From Strix aluco (taxonomy: Eukaryota > Chordata > Aves > Strigiformes > Strigidae): a DNA stretch of 64,000 nt. Location: positions 50,721,330-50,785,329 of the forward strand of contig NC_133935.1 of assembly GCF_031877795.1 (NCBI RefSeq), in the 5' to 3' direction. Below are positions 1-12,112 of this stretch, piece after piece. Numbering within the stretch: the first letter of the stretch is position 1; each line of letters begins with the position of its first letter. A program made the position numbers and the translations under genes. The notes beneath the pieces are model-generated. The model had not been told where the DNA came from, made no database searches, and saw only the letters and a list, made by a program, of their open reading frames with translations.

Positions 1-963
1 ACTTTACCCATTTTCTAAGAAAGGGAGGCAGAGCACAGGGCACTGTACACAAAGGGTAAAGAAAAGCCATGCCCACTCCAAGCCTCCCCAAGCCGGAGCC
101 TTGCCGGAGCCTTCAAGCTTCTGCAGTTTCTGGCTTATTTTACTCTGAGAAAAGTTGCCTTCATGAGGTGGGTCATTTATTTGCTGCTCTGAATTTGAAT
201 AACCACTAGTCTCTCTGATTTGAAGGAGAGCACCATTTTTCATGTCAAAATGCTAAGAAATCACACATCGAGCCTCCAAAAGTATCCAGATTCAAAATAC
301 AGATTACAACTTTGGGAGAACTTTTTCCCTTCTGATGTCCAAACTTTTGCAAAAACTTCCTCAAGCCTAAGAGAGCTAGAAACACAGTGTTCTCCTTTTA
401 GTTTTGTAAAGAAAACTGAGGGAGCGGTTTGGGTTTTTTTGGGGTATAGCCTGATATTAGCAGCTAAGCCTCCAAAAAAAAAAAAAAGACCAGAGAAATC
501 CCCCACTGACTCAATATCTAACTTGGAGACCTTGTAACACAGGAGAAAGACCAAAAAAAATTTTGATGAGGAGAAAAATAGACATGAAGGAAAAAAGGAA
601 AGTTGTGGCTGGTTCATAACAGGAGTGTAGGTGTCGAAAATGGCCTTGTTCATGACCAGATGGTGCACTCAGGTGCCTGCAGCGTACTGGAATAGAGATA
701 AATCACTCAGCTCTTTCCATAAGTTCCCCTGGAAGCCTGGAGACACATCACAGGTCTTGTGCAAGAGTAAGAAGAAATAAATATGAAATGGAAAGCTGGA
801 TAAATTAAACATCACATCCAGGTCATGTACCACTGTGTGGTTTTTTTTTTTTTTTAGCAGCTCTAGAAAATATTCTTGATCTATTTGGGGATGAAAGAAG
901 GATGGAAAAAGACAAGCAGGCAGGCAGGGAGAAAAGATGAGGCAGACAGGCAGACAGGCAGAC

Positions 964-1036
964 AGGAAGGAAGGAAGGAAGGAAGGAAGGAAGGAAGGAA
1001 GGAAGGAAGGAAGGAAGGAAGGAAGGAAGGAAGGAA
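964..1036. repeat. (AGGA)n microsatellite
   Basis: About 18 uninterrupted units of the tetranucleotide AGGA/GGAA, preceded at 916-963 by an imperfect CAGG/CAGA-rich stretch from which it probably expanded. The open frames through it, Lys-Glu-Gly-Arg on one strand and Leu-Pro-Ser-Phe on the other, are repeat artefacts. Confidence 0.97.
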
Positions 1037-4000
1037 TAGAAAACTTTCAGTCTGCCAGCTTCAACAGTGGTGGTACCAACTTGTTTGGCATGAAGACAGA
1101 GCAGCAGAGCATAAGTCAAACCCAGAACACTTGTTTATGAGGTAACTCCTTTCCTGGAGACCAACAACAGCTTATGGGATCAACAGTCAGTATTAGCACC
1201 AGCAACACTGCATGGTAACCTGCTAGCGGGTGAGCATGGTAAAAAAAACTCACTTGTCCATACAAACTGTGGAGTTACAGCTTCATTATGGTAAGGATGC
1301 TTCCCATTCCCTTTTTTCCTAATACTGAACTTCAGCATATACCAACTTGGCATGTGTTTTTAGTGCTCTGGTCCCTCTAATGTGTCATCAAGGGCTGCAC
1401 GTGGCTTCAGAGAACAGAGACCATCACCTTCTCTGCAGGCTGCTGCTTGAGGTGTTGTCACTTCATACAGAGAGAGGGGAATGGTTAGAGCAAGCTTATT
1501 ATTACTTCAATTCAAATAGCAGTCAATGCTCACTATACAGATTGGTAATACTTGTAAGGTAACAAATATACAGTTAAGTGCCTGATGCACTCTGTGTCCT
1601 TGAAGGAAAAAGGTACACAAAAATCTGAATATTCAAAATACACACTAGAAAAAAAGAATCTCTTCTTGTACTCCCTCTCTTATCTATGCATGCTGTCCTT
1701 GCCCAGTCCCACCTCAGAATCAGTACCCACTTCAGCTCAAAGTACAGTCAGTCTTTCCCTTAGCCAAAGGTGCCCAGGTCTTATTTCTGTACTCACTGGC
1801 AAATAGAAATGGAGAAGCAAGTTGGGAAATGACACAGGCGATTTACTATAGGTATCCTTAATATAGAATGTATATTTAAATTATGTCATTGGTATCTTTG
1901 AACCTTTTTTCATTAATCTAAAGAAATAAGCCCCAGGTTGAGATTATTCCCTGCACAGGGCTCCATCCTCTTTTTACATAATTACTGCATAATGTAAAAT
2001 CTAACCACAGGCAAGTGCTGGAGTCCAGGTCTCACTCATCCATATAAGTGGCCAGATCTCTAGGACAGAGTTTTTACACTCTTCATGATTTGCAGCCTTT
2101 CCAGTGGATGCAAAGATCCATCTATAGCTATTTTTTAAACAAGACTCTCACCTGTAACTTTAGAAGAGGCCAATGCCTTCCTCCCCTTTCACCCTCATGA
2201 AGCCACAGCCCATGGGATGAAACGCATCCATCCTGTATAGATGACACAGAACCATGTCCCTGCATCCTGGAACTTGACTTTGTGTCTGAGGTGTTGCCAC
2301 CTCAACAGGAGGCACACAAAATGTTCCCATGCACCCTAAAATAGACAACACTCAACAGTGAAGATGTGTGTTCATCAGGAGGGGAACTGTTGGTTGGAAC
2401 TGTTCAGGCTCAAGGACTCTGCTCATGGACATCACTAGCTGTACAAAGGAAAAACAAATTCTGAGGATAAGAGTAATGCCTTTCTTTAAAGCATATCTCG
2501 AAATGGAGATTAAAAGCAAACAATTGCTGAATTTCTCCAGACATTTTTGGACTAATCACACTTGGTCAGAGCTAGAAACGACCACACTCTCTTTAGGCAC
2601 ATCTTGATTTAATAACCAACATCAGCCCATTTCTGGCTCTGCCCAGGCACATCAAGATTTCTCCTGTGCTGAGATTCATTGTCGAATGGCAAGTAGCAGC
2701 TCTAGGTGTGCCAGCCAAATCTCAGTATAAACTAGAGTCAGTCTTTCAGCTTGATTTGACTACATTTTTGCTCACATGTGGATTAATCAAGGGACCCTGA
2801 GATGACATAGACAAAGGCAGAGTTCTAGGTGCTCTGGGAGTGCTGAAGCCCAAACAGGGAAATTTTACAGCGCGTCAAGGGCCTCTGTTGCTGTGCAATA
2901 GCTGAGCTGTTTCTTTTTAAGCATCTTAATAACATCTTGGTCCTGTTTTAAGAGCCTAAGTCCTTAAATGGATCTAGGATGTTTGTTTTTCAAGTGACCT
3001 GCATTCAACTGGTGCTTTTTTTCCTGGCAGTAAACCGTCTGGTGCACATTCAGTCAGGCTCTGTCAAGCCTTTGTGTCACTGGATGTATCTGGTCATGAA
3101 GATTTGCAGAGCACTCTCCTGAAAAATTAAACTGTAAATATAAGGTTCATCTCACTTTGCTAGGATGCTGGCTGTAAAAGGAACTAGCTTTAGAAAACTC
3201 TTTTCTCTTAGGATATTATTATTAGCAGGAATAATTAATAAATAGATACTGGTTTATAGCTTTAATTAATAGAGCACAGGTGCTCTAGGAACAATACTGA
3301 CAGTTTAAGCAACTTAGAAAAGCTAGGTAATGAAAAGCTAGACATAGATTAAGTATATGTTAAATAGAACATTTTGAGTCTTTTCTCAGAAGTCTAAAAG
3401 TGAATTATGATGAAGATTGTTCAGAAGATAAGTAACCATGATGACTGAAGACTGCATCAATGAGCAGTGGTGTCCGAAGAGGAATTGGAATGGAATGATA
3501 AGAACTAGCTGAAACTGTGGAATACAATGGACTTTTGAAATTGATGATGAATTGAGAGCTGAAAGTTCCTGGAAAATCACCAAAGACTCTGTATTGTACG
3601 TTATATCATATATATATAGAGGGCACTTTTTGTTAGCTGTGGCTACTCACTGAGGTGATGGCCCAACTCTGAGTTGTTAATAAAACAAGCCTAGAGATAC
3701 CCACAGTCTGGTGAAATCCTTTAACACTGGCAATGGCTGTGTCTGGGGCATACTTGGACCTGACAAATCAGTACTGATTGCTGTGGACAGGGGTGGACTG
3801 CAAATTCCAGTTCTTGGTGGAGGCAAGTAAGTCTTCAAGGCCCAGGATCCACATATGAGAGACCCAAACATGATTTTTCTTCAAACTCCAGAAGCTTGAA
3901 ACACTCATGGGTTCAATAGTAAGGTCTCCAGGGCAGGGCAGCAAGCTGGCAAGTACCTAAGAGGCGGTACTGATTATTTTAGCTATGTTTTGTTTTTACA

Positions 4001-4453
4001 TAAGTTTGACAAAAATATTTTTTTTTCTTTCAACCTTCAGCATGGAACAGCTCGGCTCTAGTATTTATGATAGAAATATCTCATCTGATTCATGACTGCC
4101 AGTATCTGGTTGTCATTGCTGACCCAGTCTTAAGACAAAACAAATCTCTACAAGGTACCCAGCTTGTATCTAGCAAGCTTCCTTCACTTGCCTGCCACCT
4201 GAATTGTGTTTGTCAGCTCGTTCTCCAGAGAGACAATCTATTATACCACTAACTAAGAGAGAGCCTTTAGAGTGTTTTAGTGTACTGCTATGGGCGCTGT
4301 TTCTAAAGAGACACCGTTAGGCTGTCTCTGTACTTTGGGATCACTGCTCAAGGTTAGCAAGCTTACTAAGAGGAGTCAAATAGAGCAGAGAGACCGCAAT
4401 GTGGAATCAAAGGTGAACGGCCTGGAAACTGCTCCAGATCTGATCGAAAATGG

Positions 4454-4479
4454 AAAAAAAAAAAAAAAAAAAAAAAAAA
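4454..4479. repeat. Poly(A) tract, 26 nt
   Basis: Uninterrupted A26 on the + strand in the 3' flank of TBC1D30. I see no retrotransposon body or target-site duplication next to it. Confidence 0.95.
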
Positions 4480-7400
4480 TCGGAAACACTAAACTACGCC
4501 TCCATTTCCTTTCACAGGAATTGCAGCATAGCTGTGTTTGCATGGAGCACCAGTGGCACCTAGTGACCGCACCTAGAAGATCACCACGAATTGAGATGAA
4601 AGAAAGACACGGTGCGGACTGAGGCCGGGGGACACATCACTGACCTGCTGGTGGCGATGGCTGCAAACCTGATCTAACCTCCAGTGGTTAGCAATATTGC
4701 ATCTTCGTGGTCAGATATTTTAGCACGTTTACAGAAAATGCTATCATGTCCTGCAAACTGCCCTCTGTCCATCACACCGGCCTGGAGGTTCAGCAGCGGT
4801 GTGGGACAACTTGCCTCTCACACAATGGCAGAAGAAGCATCTCTTTGGCATGAGTGGAACAGACTTTTCAGTCTGGATGGAAACCAGTGACTCAGTGCAG
4901 GCTAGCGGGGATGGAGAACATGTCAGGCCACACCAAGTCATCTTGTTGCTCTGCCAAGCGGACAATAGTCCTTCTGTTCCCTCTGGAGAAAGGCCTCTTC
5001 TCTAAGAGCACTGGGGGCCAGACAGTGAGCAGTATTGTTGCAGCTGGGTGAAAAGTTTACTAGTGCAGGGGAAACAGTATAAAAAATTATCATACACAGA
5101 AATCTGGAGTTCAAAAGGGCGTGATGTCTAATACAACTGTCTGGTAGTGCGAGAACAAGCAGAAGATCAGGTTCACAGCTGTATTTTGATGCAGATAAAA
5201 TAGACCATTGGTGCAGAGCAATAGACCTACATTTGTTAGGAAAAAAAAAAAATAATCCAGTTTCATGAAAACATGACTTTAGGAGAGTAAGGAAAGCTGC
5301 AATTGTAAGTCTCAGTTGTGAAACAATTGTAAGATTTCTGACACCACATTTGGTGCCAGGAACTACAAGTTCACACCTTGTAAGGCTTCGCTCAGCTCTC
5401 CTCTCCCTGAGCACACATGACTAATTGCAGGTGAGCTGTAAAGCACTGGCCTTTCAAAGTGTTACCATTGGACTCCTATACCAATGCTGGATGGTCGCTA
5501 GAGACCTCCTTTTCCTAAGAATAAACTTGCTTCTTTCTTGCTGGCCAAACCCTTTCCCTCCACAGGTGTCCTTGTGGTGTATCTGCATTGAGTGGCTCCT
5601 GCCCTGGACTCTCGGCCGGTGTTCATACCTGTGTGTCATCTGGAGAAGCCAGCAGAGCCATTAGGAAGGGAAAGCAAGGTACATGCACACATGCAGTGGA
5701 GGAGCCATTATGGGCAGTGAGCAGTGGGAGCAGAGCAATACCACTGGGTGTGTCTGAATAGGGCTGAGAAACTGGTCAGTAACTACTGCCTGAGCATCCG
5801 TCATCACTGCATGAGCTGTGTGAAGTGCTATACCCAATTTTTCAGCCGTGTCTGACTCTCTGAGGACCTGTGAGGTCTTCCAGCCTGTTCCCACCTCCTG
5901 CCCCTTCAGAGGATCCCTCCAGGCCAGTCCTGTGGCTTCCCCCTGGCAAGGGGAGGCCGGTGAGCTGGGAGGGCAGGAACCGCTGTGTGGCTCAAAGTGC
6001 AAGCAGAGCCTGCAGAGGCAAACCGGCACACAGCAGGAATCACAGCAACAGCTACTGTTTCAGGCTTACATTTTCTGGTGTTTATTATTCTTTCCATTCC
6101 TGGTCATGTCTCCATTATTATTATTCTTTTTATGTGAAGGAGAAAACTTTGCTACTAAACTACTGTTTGTGGTCCCTGCTGTGCATGCAGCTGCCCAGAT
6201 CAGCACACTGCTGGTTTGCTGTGGATGAGCCACTGGCCTGGCTATCTACCTCACCTCTGTGTGATGTGCACAACCCAGACAAAACTGGATGACTGCCCCA
6301 AGGGAAGGCTGTCTCTGGATGCACCGTGTTCCTACAGGACTCCTTTCTTAGGCATTTCCAACCATTAGTGATCAGAGAAAAGATGCTGGGCTAAGTCAAC
6401 CAGCATGGCTATCCTTAACTTCCTGAAAACTCTCATCAAACACACAGTCAATGAACACAAGCAAGGTTTGGGAGTTCAGAAAAGGAAAGTCCAAGCCAAA
6501 CATAGAGAGGAACAGTTGCAAAAACTATTGAGTGCTGTAATGCAGAAAGCACCCCTGTCTCCCCTGCTCCAGTATTCAAAAAATGAGGCACTCCTCAAAA
6601 AAATTCTCTGTCATGAACAACTATAAAATATAAAAAGACCAACACGTGATAATGAAAAACTGTACACACCCTTGAGAGGACAGTGCAAGCAATGTATCAT
6701 GTAGCAGCCCTTTCTACCAGACCGGTAGGGCCGCTGCTGACAAATCAGATGCAGAGGATTAAATCCCAAGCACTACTGTGGGTTGAGTGGTGCGTATATC
6801 CACCAGATCCCCTGCCAGCTGGTGCAAGCCGTGCTCTGAGCACACACAGGCTTGCAAAGCCTTTTGCCTGAGCCAGCAAGCTGACTCTGCATTGTGGAGC
6901 TCCAGATAGCACACCGAGATTGGCTGGGGTTGCATGGCTGCATCCATCCAGCAATGGCCTGGCACACCTGCCAGTTACCATCACTTACTAGCCTGGTTTT
7001 GGGGCAGTGTCATCACAGCTACGCCCTCCTTGCAGAGCTGGCTCAGAGCACAGGCCAAGAGAAGTCAGGTGTGCCCGCAATGACAGCACATGTTTTATCC
7101 CGGCTGGGACTCCAGCGTTCACTCCCTTTCCAATGGCTCACTGTAAGAACCAAGCCGCAGTAAATTGCATCTGAAGGCTCTTTGCTGGCATCTCCCTCCT
7201 GCTGGGGCAGGCTGGGAGCAAGTGCTGGGCTACCAAGTGGGTGGGCAACAACATCACAGGGTGTGGCTTCCTGCTAGCATCAGGCAAGTCCATGATCACT
7301 TTGAACACACGAAGGATGGGCAGGGAGTAGCACATCATGGATCCAATCCTTTGATTTGTTGCTTATAAACAAACAACCTCAAAAGAAGCACAGGCACTGA

Positions 7401-8189
7401 GGCGTTTGCTTTCCCTCAAGACTTCTTGCACCTTTTGCCTGGATGTGTTGCTCCTTCTCTCCTCCCAACCTCTCCATCCACATGCATCGCCTCCTACGCC
7501 ACCACTACTCCTGCCTGCTCATTTGTGGTAAGCCAGTGTGGTTTGATAGAGTTTTATCAGAAAAAGACTTGGAAACATTTGTGGTTCTTTTTAAAACTGT
7601 GGTGAGCCAGTCAGTGCTGTATGCTGCTTGTAGGATGAAGCACAGCTGAAACGGCATCCTGCAGGCTGGGGGAGGCTGGGCCTGAGCATCGGCTAGCCTG
7701 GCATGGTCTTACACTGCAAGCCACTTCTGTGTCCTAAATCTTGTTAAATATTTCATGGCAATCAAAGTCAGCCTGTACAAGTCACGAAGGCTCTTCAGTG
7801 GCTCTTCAGTGGGGAAGGGTGTGCAGAAGATACAAGTACCTTTACATACATCTTCCCTGCAATGTGCTGGATCCACCCTTCCCACACACGACCCTCCCAG
7901 AGGACTACACCTTCCCAAGGCTGCTGTCACCAACACAGAGGTGTCCAAGCACAGCAGTTTCTGGCTGCTTGAGAAAGCAGTCACCCGGCCGGTCCCTGCT
8001 GGCTGATGGCACATGTGGAGGTGCTCATCTGGGACGACTGCACATCTCAAATCACTTGCAGGGCTCCATGGCAACCCCCTGCCTTGACTGACTCTTCCAC
8101 CAACAAACAGCGAGTAAAACTGGAGCAAACAAAGCATTGACAAGGACAGGGATCCATTAGGATGAAGTTTTGTCTCTCTGTGCTTCAGT

Positions 8190-8220
8190 GGAGCCAGTGT
8201 CAGATGATGACACTGGCTCC
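8190..8220. repeat. Perfect 13-bp inverted repeat, 5-nt loop
   Basis: GGAGCCAGTGTCA at 8190-8202, loop GATGA, then the exact reverse complement at 8208-8220. A hairpin or cruciform could form on either strand. It lies in the 3' flank of TBC1D30 with no neighbouring gene that explains it. Confidence 0.9.
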
Positions 8221-9456
8221 CGGCCACTCAGATATCTGGCACCAGATAACTCATTGCAAGAAGTCAAGGAAAGCTACAGAACAGTGAAACCAGCCACCTT
8301 ATTTCTATATGAACAATTTCACATGGTTTAAAATACATCTTGTGGAGGTTTGAAACATTTAAAGTCCTCTTGGATTTTGACCATGAACTTGTACCTGAAT
8401 TAGACATATCAGTGTAAAGGGCTGAATTTTACTTTTGCTTGAAATAACGTTTTGTGGCCTTTCTAGCAACCACTTATGTTCTTTTGAATGGATTCTGCAG
8501 GATTTTTGTTAAATATATAAAATTATATTTTCCCTAGCTGCAGCTGAAATCAACTGTGCTGCCTGCAATTCTGAAAAACTGATTTCTACCATCTACCAAT
8601 TTCACCCCCAAAGTGTAGGCAATTTTGAATAATTTCAGAATATCTTTGGACCTGTTTCCACTTGCAGTACTGTAAGTGTCCTCAAAACATAATCAAATGC
8701 CCATCCGTTGACAGCTTCCATTTGATGATGATGAAATACATTCTCAGAAATAAGTCAATCTGACCCGAATAATTTCTCAAAAAACCCAAACCTTGAGTAG
8801 TTTAAAAAAACCCCAACAAACAGAATGGTCATTTAACCGCATGGAAGAGAGCATTAGTACAAGGAGCCTCAAGGAGAACAAAATGCAAAGGTTTATGGAC
8901 CAGAGACTCCTACCATCACACTTCCCAACGTCCTCAGTGCTGCAACACCACTCTTCCAAGCACAGATGCATCACAAGACCTTGTTTGCTGAGGAGATTCT
9001 TTAGTAAAAAATGATTGAAAACTTCTCCTGGTTCTCTGGACCTTGTCTTAATGTTCCACCTCAGTACCAAGTGATGAAGTTGCTTTTGCTGTACATTCAA
9101 CAGGTAGAACACCCTTTGAGGTACTGAACAGCTAAAATGACATTCAATTTTCTCATCTAGCAGTACTTAAAGAAAATTTCCTGCAGCAAACATCGTCAGA
9201 CTAACGCACTGAGTTGCCGTGGTTCCTTTGCCTCAATCCTAACTGTCCAAGTAGAGTACAATACCCTCAGAGCACACTTGCCAGTTACTGATTAGGTCTG
9301 AAATTGCTAGAATTAGTATTCTACTGGCATTTCTTTCCCCAGACCAATATCCACGCAAAGCTTGCTAATTTTACATTGCTTAATCACATCTTAACATGTT
9401 GAAAACTCACGCACGTACTTGCAACATTTTAGCTGTTTTTGCGGAATGACAGTCCT

Positions 9457-9462
9457 TTTATT
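9457..9462 (-). terminator. Candidate poly(A) signal AATAAA
   Basis: An AATAAA hexamer on the minus strand, about 1.87 kb after the TBC1D30 stop codon, with a G/T-containing element roughly 40 nt further on. It is a candidate cleavage signal only; hexamers of this kind occur by chance in AT-rich DNA. Confidence 0.3.
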
Positions 9463-11077
9463 TTTACTGGTTCAGTATACAGCCACGTGATACACTGAAG
9501 CTAAGAAGAACTGGGGAGAATGATTCACAATAAAATTTTGAGAAGTCCATTTCTTCCAAATCAAGGCAGAAACAATTCTCATACAGTCCATGATCAGTGA
9601 CTAAATTCTACATTATTTTAAATTTACTTAGTGCTATAAATAATCATTAATGACACTACTACTATAATCTGAAAATAAGGCAGGGGCAGGACCTGATCTA
9701 CGTCCGTTTTATATCTATAGTGTTCATACTTGTGTATTATTTTATATGCATACACTTGTATAAAACAACAACAAAATAAAACTGTCCCCACAACAATCAA
9801 CAGGGTATACTGTACAGCTTATAAGTTATGGTATACAGTAAAACTGGTATCACATCCTACAGGTTACGGGATACATTAATAAATAGACAATGATATATTA
9901 ATTTGCAAATTTAACAAAGAATTTTAAAAGAGGAAGAAAAATATTCCATACAATGGGGCTGATTCATCATTAATACTTTTACTGCAGTTTAAAAATAATG
10001 ACACTTTCAGGTCATGGGAAACCTGGAAGCAATAAGGTCATGAATCACAGTCAATACATACATTTCAGCAGAGGTGTAACATTTTAAGAGCAACCTGAAT
10101 TTCTTGGAGTTTGCTTGATTTTGCAACCCTGAAGTTGAATTATCCACATTTAGTTTCTCTGCCTGCCTGTTTAATATATATAGAAGAAAAATGTACTTGT
10201 CTTATGGTATTCACCAGCTTTGCTTTTTGATTTGGAAGTAAATACTCAACTTAGCGCTTTGCCATTGTTCTTTCACACCAAACCAGAACCAAGCCATGGA
10301 AGCCCATGGTAGTCCCATGGGTCCATCCCACTTACATAGTGGACAATGTGTTGGCTTTTAATGGTAAGTGGCACCCTAAGTATCTAAACACTCTATAAAT
10401 AGAATTTAAAACCCTAAACTACTTTGGAATGTTTATATATTTTACCTACTGCTAAGATGGCAAATATGATTTAATTACAAGTCTATAATTTAGATAATAG
10501 CTTTTAAATCCACTGAAGCCAAGATGTGCCATAATATTCATACAACTACACACACAGCTGTACCCAATTCCTAATTTTGAAGTGCTGCAACTCTTCAGCA
10601 GTAACAGAAAGGTATGTATGTACATATCTAACAGAAAAGGAGCAAAACAGTGTTGTGGATGGATTTATGTCTGCTATTCTCATGCTCACTGACTACATTT
10701 ATATTAAACACTATCAGCAGAGGACTGCTGTGGGAAAAGAAACACAAAATGCTGCTCAAGAATGTCTGAAGCCAGACGGCCCAGGAGGTAAGTGGTAATA
10801 ATGTCAGGCCCAAAGTGATACTTCCGCTTGCTGGCGCTGCTTGTGCTTCTGTTAGTCATGGCTTCTCCAGCTACTCACAGAGCATGACAAGGTCTAATGG
10901 GAAAGCTGCATAGCAGTCATAAACTGTTATACGTGTCTGCTGCACCAGATAATTTGCCCTTCAAGCTTTGAAAGGGACGGGAGGCAGCCATGGGGGGCTG
11001 AGGGGTTAAAGGCAGCCAGTGATTTTATGTCCAAGTTAGGTTTAAAGAAACTACATGCTTCACGCTGCAAATCAATG

Positions 11078-11083
11078 TTTATT
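11078..11083 (-). terminator. Candidate proximal poly(A) signal AATAAA
   Basis: An AATAAA hexamer on the minus strand, about 250 nt after the TBC1D30 stop codon. The sequence beyond it is not clearly G/T-rich, so this is a weaker candidate than the one at 9457-9462. Confidence 0.2.
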
Positions 11084-11330
11084 TTACCACAGAACCATCA
11101 GAATTGGCAAGAGGGTGCCAGAGAGCATTTTCACTAATCTATCCCATAACAACACGGGAGCACAATTTTCAAAGACACATATTTATACATCTGGTAACCA
11201 CTTCTGTTCCCATTAGTTAAAGATTAGAAACATTTTGGGACACACATACACACACACATTTTTTTAAAAAAAAAAAAGCAATACAAATTTTTTGTTGCTG
11301 TCAGAAATAGAAAGTACCAGGTAGTGTACA

Positions 11331-12112
11331 TCATCGTTTCCTGGTCCCACTGTTGCCACTGGCAGACTTACTGAAACTTCTGCTCATTTGTGGGAAGTGT
11401 ACAGTTGGTGTTCTTTCAGTGGGGCCATACAGCCCCAAATTCCTGGCTGTAGCAGACTTTCGAAGAGGCTTGACACTGGGAAAAGGATTGAAGACTTGCG
11501 GCTTTGGGTTCCCAGGCTGGGGAGATTTAGCCTGGTTTCCACCGTCGCTGGATGAACTGGAGGACTCTGATAAACGTGGCTGGCCGGACTGACAGGATGC
11601 TGACTCAGCATCAGTTTTGTTATCTGAGGTGAGTTCCAGTGCTTCCAGTTTTAGCTGAACCACTGCCATGTTTGTACTGCTGTCTGTAGGGACTGGTTCA
11701 GATGACTGCTGGTCAGCTTTCCGAGCAGTCCTGTCATCCAAACCACCTCCTTCTCTTTCTCCAAATGCAGAATGTTTGGACGTCTCCTCCTTTGCACCAG
11801 GACTATTTGTTTTACAGCTCTCACTCTGCTCATCTATTAGTCCTATAGTATCCCCATAGCCCAGCTGGCCTTTGGCCCTAGCAATATTCTTTCGATGAAC
11901 TCGTATGTGAGTGCGCCATGGAGAGTTCAGTTTTGGTTTAAGATCTTCTTGGGGAATGGGAGACATCTTCCCTGTAGCATGACTTGGGATGTGAATAACA
12001 GCATTTTTGAGAGACCTGTTATTCAATTTCATCTTCTTTCCTAAAAGGAGGTGGTTTATCACTGGGGAATGGTTTACCTGAGAAGGGAGGAGGCTGGTAA
12101 CTGGCCCTTTGT
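11331..12112 (-). CDS. TBC1D30: TBC1D30 coding exon 12 (C-terminal tail and stop)
   Basis: A 782-nt terminal coding exon encoding the end of codon 502, residues 503-761 and TGA at 11333-11331. The acceptor is TTTCAG|ACA. It begins KGPVTSLLPSQVN, followed by the conserved VINHLLLGKK and LNSPWRTHIRVHRKN. The middle, roughly residues 590-700, is Ser/Pro/Gln-rich, includes a run of six serines, and has no recognisable fold. The last 50 residues are strongly conserved again (VKPLRKSATARNLGLYGPTE, PQMSRSFSK, terminal GTRKR). A disordered middle with a conserved end suggests a C-terminal docking or regulatory motif, which is inference. Confidence 0.96.

Larger units (their letters stand above)
1..9439. 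other. 3' flank of TBC1D30, no gene recognised
   Basis: About 9.4 kb beyond the probable 3' end. Neither strand holds an open frame with a recognisable domain or a chain of spliceable conserved exons. The region around 5.4-8.2 kb is somewhat richer in G+C and in open frames, including one of 172 codons at 8227-7709 on the minus strand, but none resembles a known protein. In the human genome the next gene on this side is WIF1, transcribed toward TBC1D30; I see none of its EGF-like repeat exons here. Confidence 0.6.
9440..11330 (-). other. TBC1D30: Probable 3' UTR of TBC1D30
   Basis: AT-rich sequence directly after the stop codon, without coding potential on the minus strand. Two AATAAA hexamers are visible on the minus strand, at 11083-11078 and 9462-9457. 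The second is followed by a G/T-containing stretch (GTACGTGCGTGAG) and would give a UTR of about 1.9 kb. The first would give a short form of about 0.25 kb. The true end cannot be fixed from sequence alone, and longer forms are possible. Confidence 0.45.

Noticed and set aside
823-1145. Open frames with Lys-Glu-Gly-Arg or Leu-Pro-Ser-Phe repeats
   Set aside because: These are translations of the GGAA microsatellite, with no unique flanking domain.
11353-11859. Plus-strand and shifted-frame open frames over TBC1D30 exon 12
   Set aside because: They are shadows of the conserved minus-strand coding exon.
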